A stretch of DNA of 33,135 bases. Origin: Candidatus Eiseniibacteriota bacterium (GTDB lineage: Bacteria; Orphanbacterota; Orphanbacteria; Orphanbacterales; Orphanbacteraceae). The translations under genes were made by a program, and so were the position numbers. This document shows, piece after piece, positions 31,714 to 33,135 of the stretch. Numbering within the stretch: the first letter of the stretch is position 1; the number at the start of each line of letters is the position of its first letter. The notes below the pieces were generated by a model that searched no databases, had not been told where the DNA came from, and saw nothing but the letters and a program-made list of their open reading frames with translations. The DNA is taken from positions 1 to 33,135 of the forward strand of contig JAJRWB010000071.1 in the NCBI GenBank assembly GCA_024276995.1, in the 5' to 3' direction.

Positions 31714-31787
31714 CGAAGCGAGTGATTTCCACTCCACCCCCGGCGCTTCCGGTGGGGGGGATCCTATTATTCTCGGGAGGTTTATGC

Positions 31788-32999
31788 ATGTTGATCCGAA
31801 GGTGGCTCATCGTTTTCGGTGCCGTGACCGCGCTCGCCGTCGCTCTCAGCTGCGGAGATGACGACCCCCTCGTGCCGGTCGACCTGACCGCAGGCGGGGA
31901 TGACGGCGCAGGCCCGTCGGAAGGGACTCTTCTCGTTCCCGCCGAGTGGGCGGGCGTCTGGCGCGGTATCTCCACGGTGACGGTTCCGGGCGAGCCAGGA
32001 AAGCGGACGGGCGATCCGGTGGAATACGATTTCCGCCTCTGCGAGGAGGGGGAATGGAATGTCGATCTCATGGTGAACGGAAGAACGGTGACCGTTCCGC
32101 TTCGCAATCTCGACGGGTCGATCCTGGGGACCGGGGAGATCGTCCCCCTGGTCTCTCCGGATACCGCGCCCGAAGGGGAGGATTGCGATCCGAAGGCCAA
32201 GGTCGATGTCGAAGGCTTCGTCTCGGGCGGACTCGTCGAGGGTGGGGATCCGATCGATCCCCTCTCCTTCGCGTATACCGTCACGATCGCCGGGATTCCC
32301 CCGCCCGTCTCGAGGTGCGGTCGTTTCGTGCTCAGCGGGCAGGACGCGGCCGTCCGCGGAGGTTCCTTCGCGATAACCAACACGCTGAGGGATGTTCTTC
32401 CCCCGGGAGAACTCTCCGATCCGGCCCGCGATATCGGGGATATCTATCCCGGCGAGGATGTGACCCTCTACGATCCGGGCGCCTATGCGCTGCAGTTTCG
32501 AACCGAGGGGTTTCGCCTGCGCGCCCTCGGCGAGAACGAGGGGTGCGACGATGCCGGTTCGGGCGACGGAACGGAAGGCGATTTCGAGGACCCGGGAGAC
32601 TCGTTCGATATTTTCGGCGGTTTCTGGATCGATCTGGGAGGAACTCCGCTCGAGGGGAATCACGATGGATCAGGACCGGGCGAATTGCACCTGACCGTCG
32701 GCGAGGTGAATCATGGCGGGGTCTACACGGTCACGCTCCACGATGCGAACGAAGACCAGGCGGAGTGGGGGCATGACGGCGGTGGGGCGACGACGATCCA
32801 TGGCGACGGTTATGGGACGTACACCCATACATGGGCCGGCGGCCTGGATGTGGTGCACGGTTTCGATTCTCCCGTCACGCTGACGGTTCACGGGGGAAAC
32901 ACGACGATCACCTTCACCGATCACGGCGATTACTGGAACGTCGATCATTCGGACGGCTCCGGAGGACAAGGTTCGGACGGAGGGAGTCACGACGACTAG
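31788..32999 (+). CDS. Lipoprotein with His/Gly/Asp-rich C-terminus, unknown function
   Basis: A 403-residue exported protein that I do not recognise. The signal peptide (LIVFGAVTALAVALSC, Cys22) followed by GDDD indicates a lipoprotein. Residues 45-240 include EWAGVWRGISTVTVPGEPG, suggesting a lipocalin-like or other beta-rich domain, with paired cysteines (RLCEEGEW; EGEDCDPK; VSRCGRF). From about 290 the composition changes to Gly, Asp, His and Thr: HLTVGEVNHGGVYTVTLHD, GHDGGGATTIHGDGYGTYTH, LTVHGGNTTITFTDHGDYWN, ending GSHDD; this may be a metal-binding or beta-helical tail. ATG31788 has GGGAGG 7 nt upstream and opens the signal peptide; the frame to 31722 is not needed. Last gene of the window, followed by an intrinsic terminator. 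Confidence 0.8.
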   Translation: MLIRRWLIVFGAVTALAVALSCGDDDPLVPVDLTAGGDDGAGPSEGTLLVPAEWAGVWRGISTVTVPGEPGKRTGDPVEYDFRLCEEGEWNVDLMVNGRTVTVPLRNLDGSILGTGEIVPLVSPDTAPEGEDCDPKAKVDVEGFVSGGLVEGGDPIDPLSFAYTVTIAGIPPPVSRCGRFVLSGQDAAVRGGSFAITNTLRDVLPPGELSDPARDIGDIYPGEDVTLYDPGAYALQFRTEGFRLRALGENEGCDDAGSGDGTEGDFEDPGDSFDIFGGFWIDLGGTPLEGNHDGSGPGELHLTVGEVNHGGVYTVTLHDANEDQAEWGHDGGGATTIHGDGYGTYTHTWAGGLDVVHGFDSPVTLTVHGGNTTITFTDHGDYWNVDHSDGSGGQGSDGGSHDD

Positions 33000-33022
33000 A
33001 GAGTCTCGCATTAATAAGTGAC

Positions 33023-33052
33023 CGTGGATCAAAAAAAGGAGATCCGTTTTTT
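33023..33052 (+). terminator. Intrinsic terminator after the terminal lipoprotein
   Basis: GGATC (33026-33030), a 10-nt A-rich loop, GATCC (33041-33045), then G and six T (33047-33052). It begins about 25 nt after the TAG stop of the lipoprotein gene. The remaining 83 bases to the window end show no gene. Confidence 0.65.
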
Positions 33053-33135
33053 CGAGAAAGCCCAGGAGAAGGTCCTTCCTTCTGCGTGCCCGCCGCACTC
33101 CGTTTCGCACACGATACAGGATAGGCTCAAGGGTA

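Noticed and set aside
1-33135. Reassigned stop codons (UGA or UAG as sense)
   Set aside because: Both codons end other intact genes at the expected length, for example UGA for MsrBA and UAG for the sulfotransferase and the last lipoprotein.
1-33135. CRISPR arrays, tRNA or rRNA genes
   Set aside because: No regularly spaced repeats and no tRNA- or rRNA-like segment was found by eye on either strand; a covariance-model scan would be decisive.

Overview
The window is GC-rich bacterial chromosome, almost fully coding, with Shine-Dalgarno starts, many 4-bp ATGA/TTGA gene overlaps and TAA/TAG/TGA all used as ordinary stops. Two proteins end in a FlgD-like Ig / Por-type (type IX secretion) sorting domain, several are lipoproteins, and phenylalanyl-tRNA synthetase is of the archaeal/eukaryotic type. 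Together this suggests a Gram-negative of the FCB superphylum, something like Eisenbacteria or Krumholzibacteriota. That placement is inference; no marker gene settles it.

Left edge (1-577): the 5' part of an IS1380-like transposase runs off the window on the minus strand, in base composition poorer in GC than the rest. A good sigma70-type promoter then leads into a secreted FlgD-tailed protein (578-2053), convergent with a lipoprotein of the PLD3/PLD4-like phospholipase D family (2114-3442).

3612-6894 (+) is a tightly packed operon: a soluble Ser/Thr kinase carrying four zinc ribbons, a PP2C phosphatase interrupted by an in-frame UGA, a 69-codon remnant that joins the two ends of a cystathionine gamma-synthase-type enzyme, a GNAT acetyltransferase and a deoxyribosyltransferase-like protein. 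Then come a Trm112-like/SAM methyltransferase (-) and a sulfotransferase-TPR fusion (+).

9321-16671 (-) is an RND efflux operon: a periplasmic adaptor lipoprotein interrupted by an in-frame UAG, then two RND pump subunits, with a promoter whose start point lies on a perfect palindrome (candidate operator). Divergent from it is an exported MsrB-MsrA fusion. No TolC-type outer-membrane gene is present.

17946-26665 (-) holds an aminotransferase, a large Asp-box beta-propeller with a FlgD tail, a membrane-anchored SGNH hydrolase, a FapA/DUF342 protein and two tandem paralogous secreted proteins that share a C-terminal W-G-x-V-K-x2-F-R tail. 26875-31578 (-) is the operon pheS-pheT-aminotransferase; pheT carries a zinc-ribbon insertion. 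A lipoprotein with a His/Gly/Asp-rich C-terminus (31788-32999) and a clear intrinsic terminator close the window.

The main points for a second look are the three damaged but otherwise well-preserved genes (two nonsense codons, both explicable as C-to-T changes, and one in-frame internal deletion), the shared tail of the two paralogues, and the structured, possibly self-coupling UGA/GTG junction in the PP2C gene.
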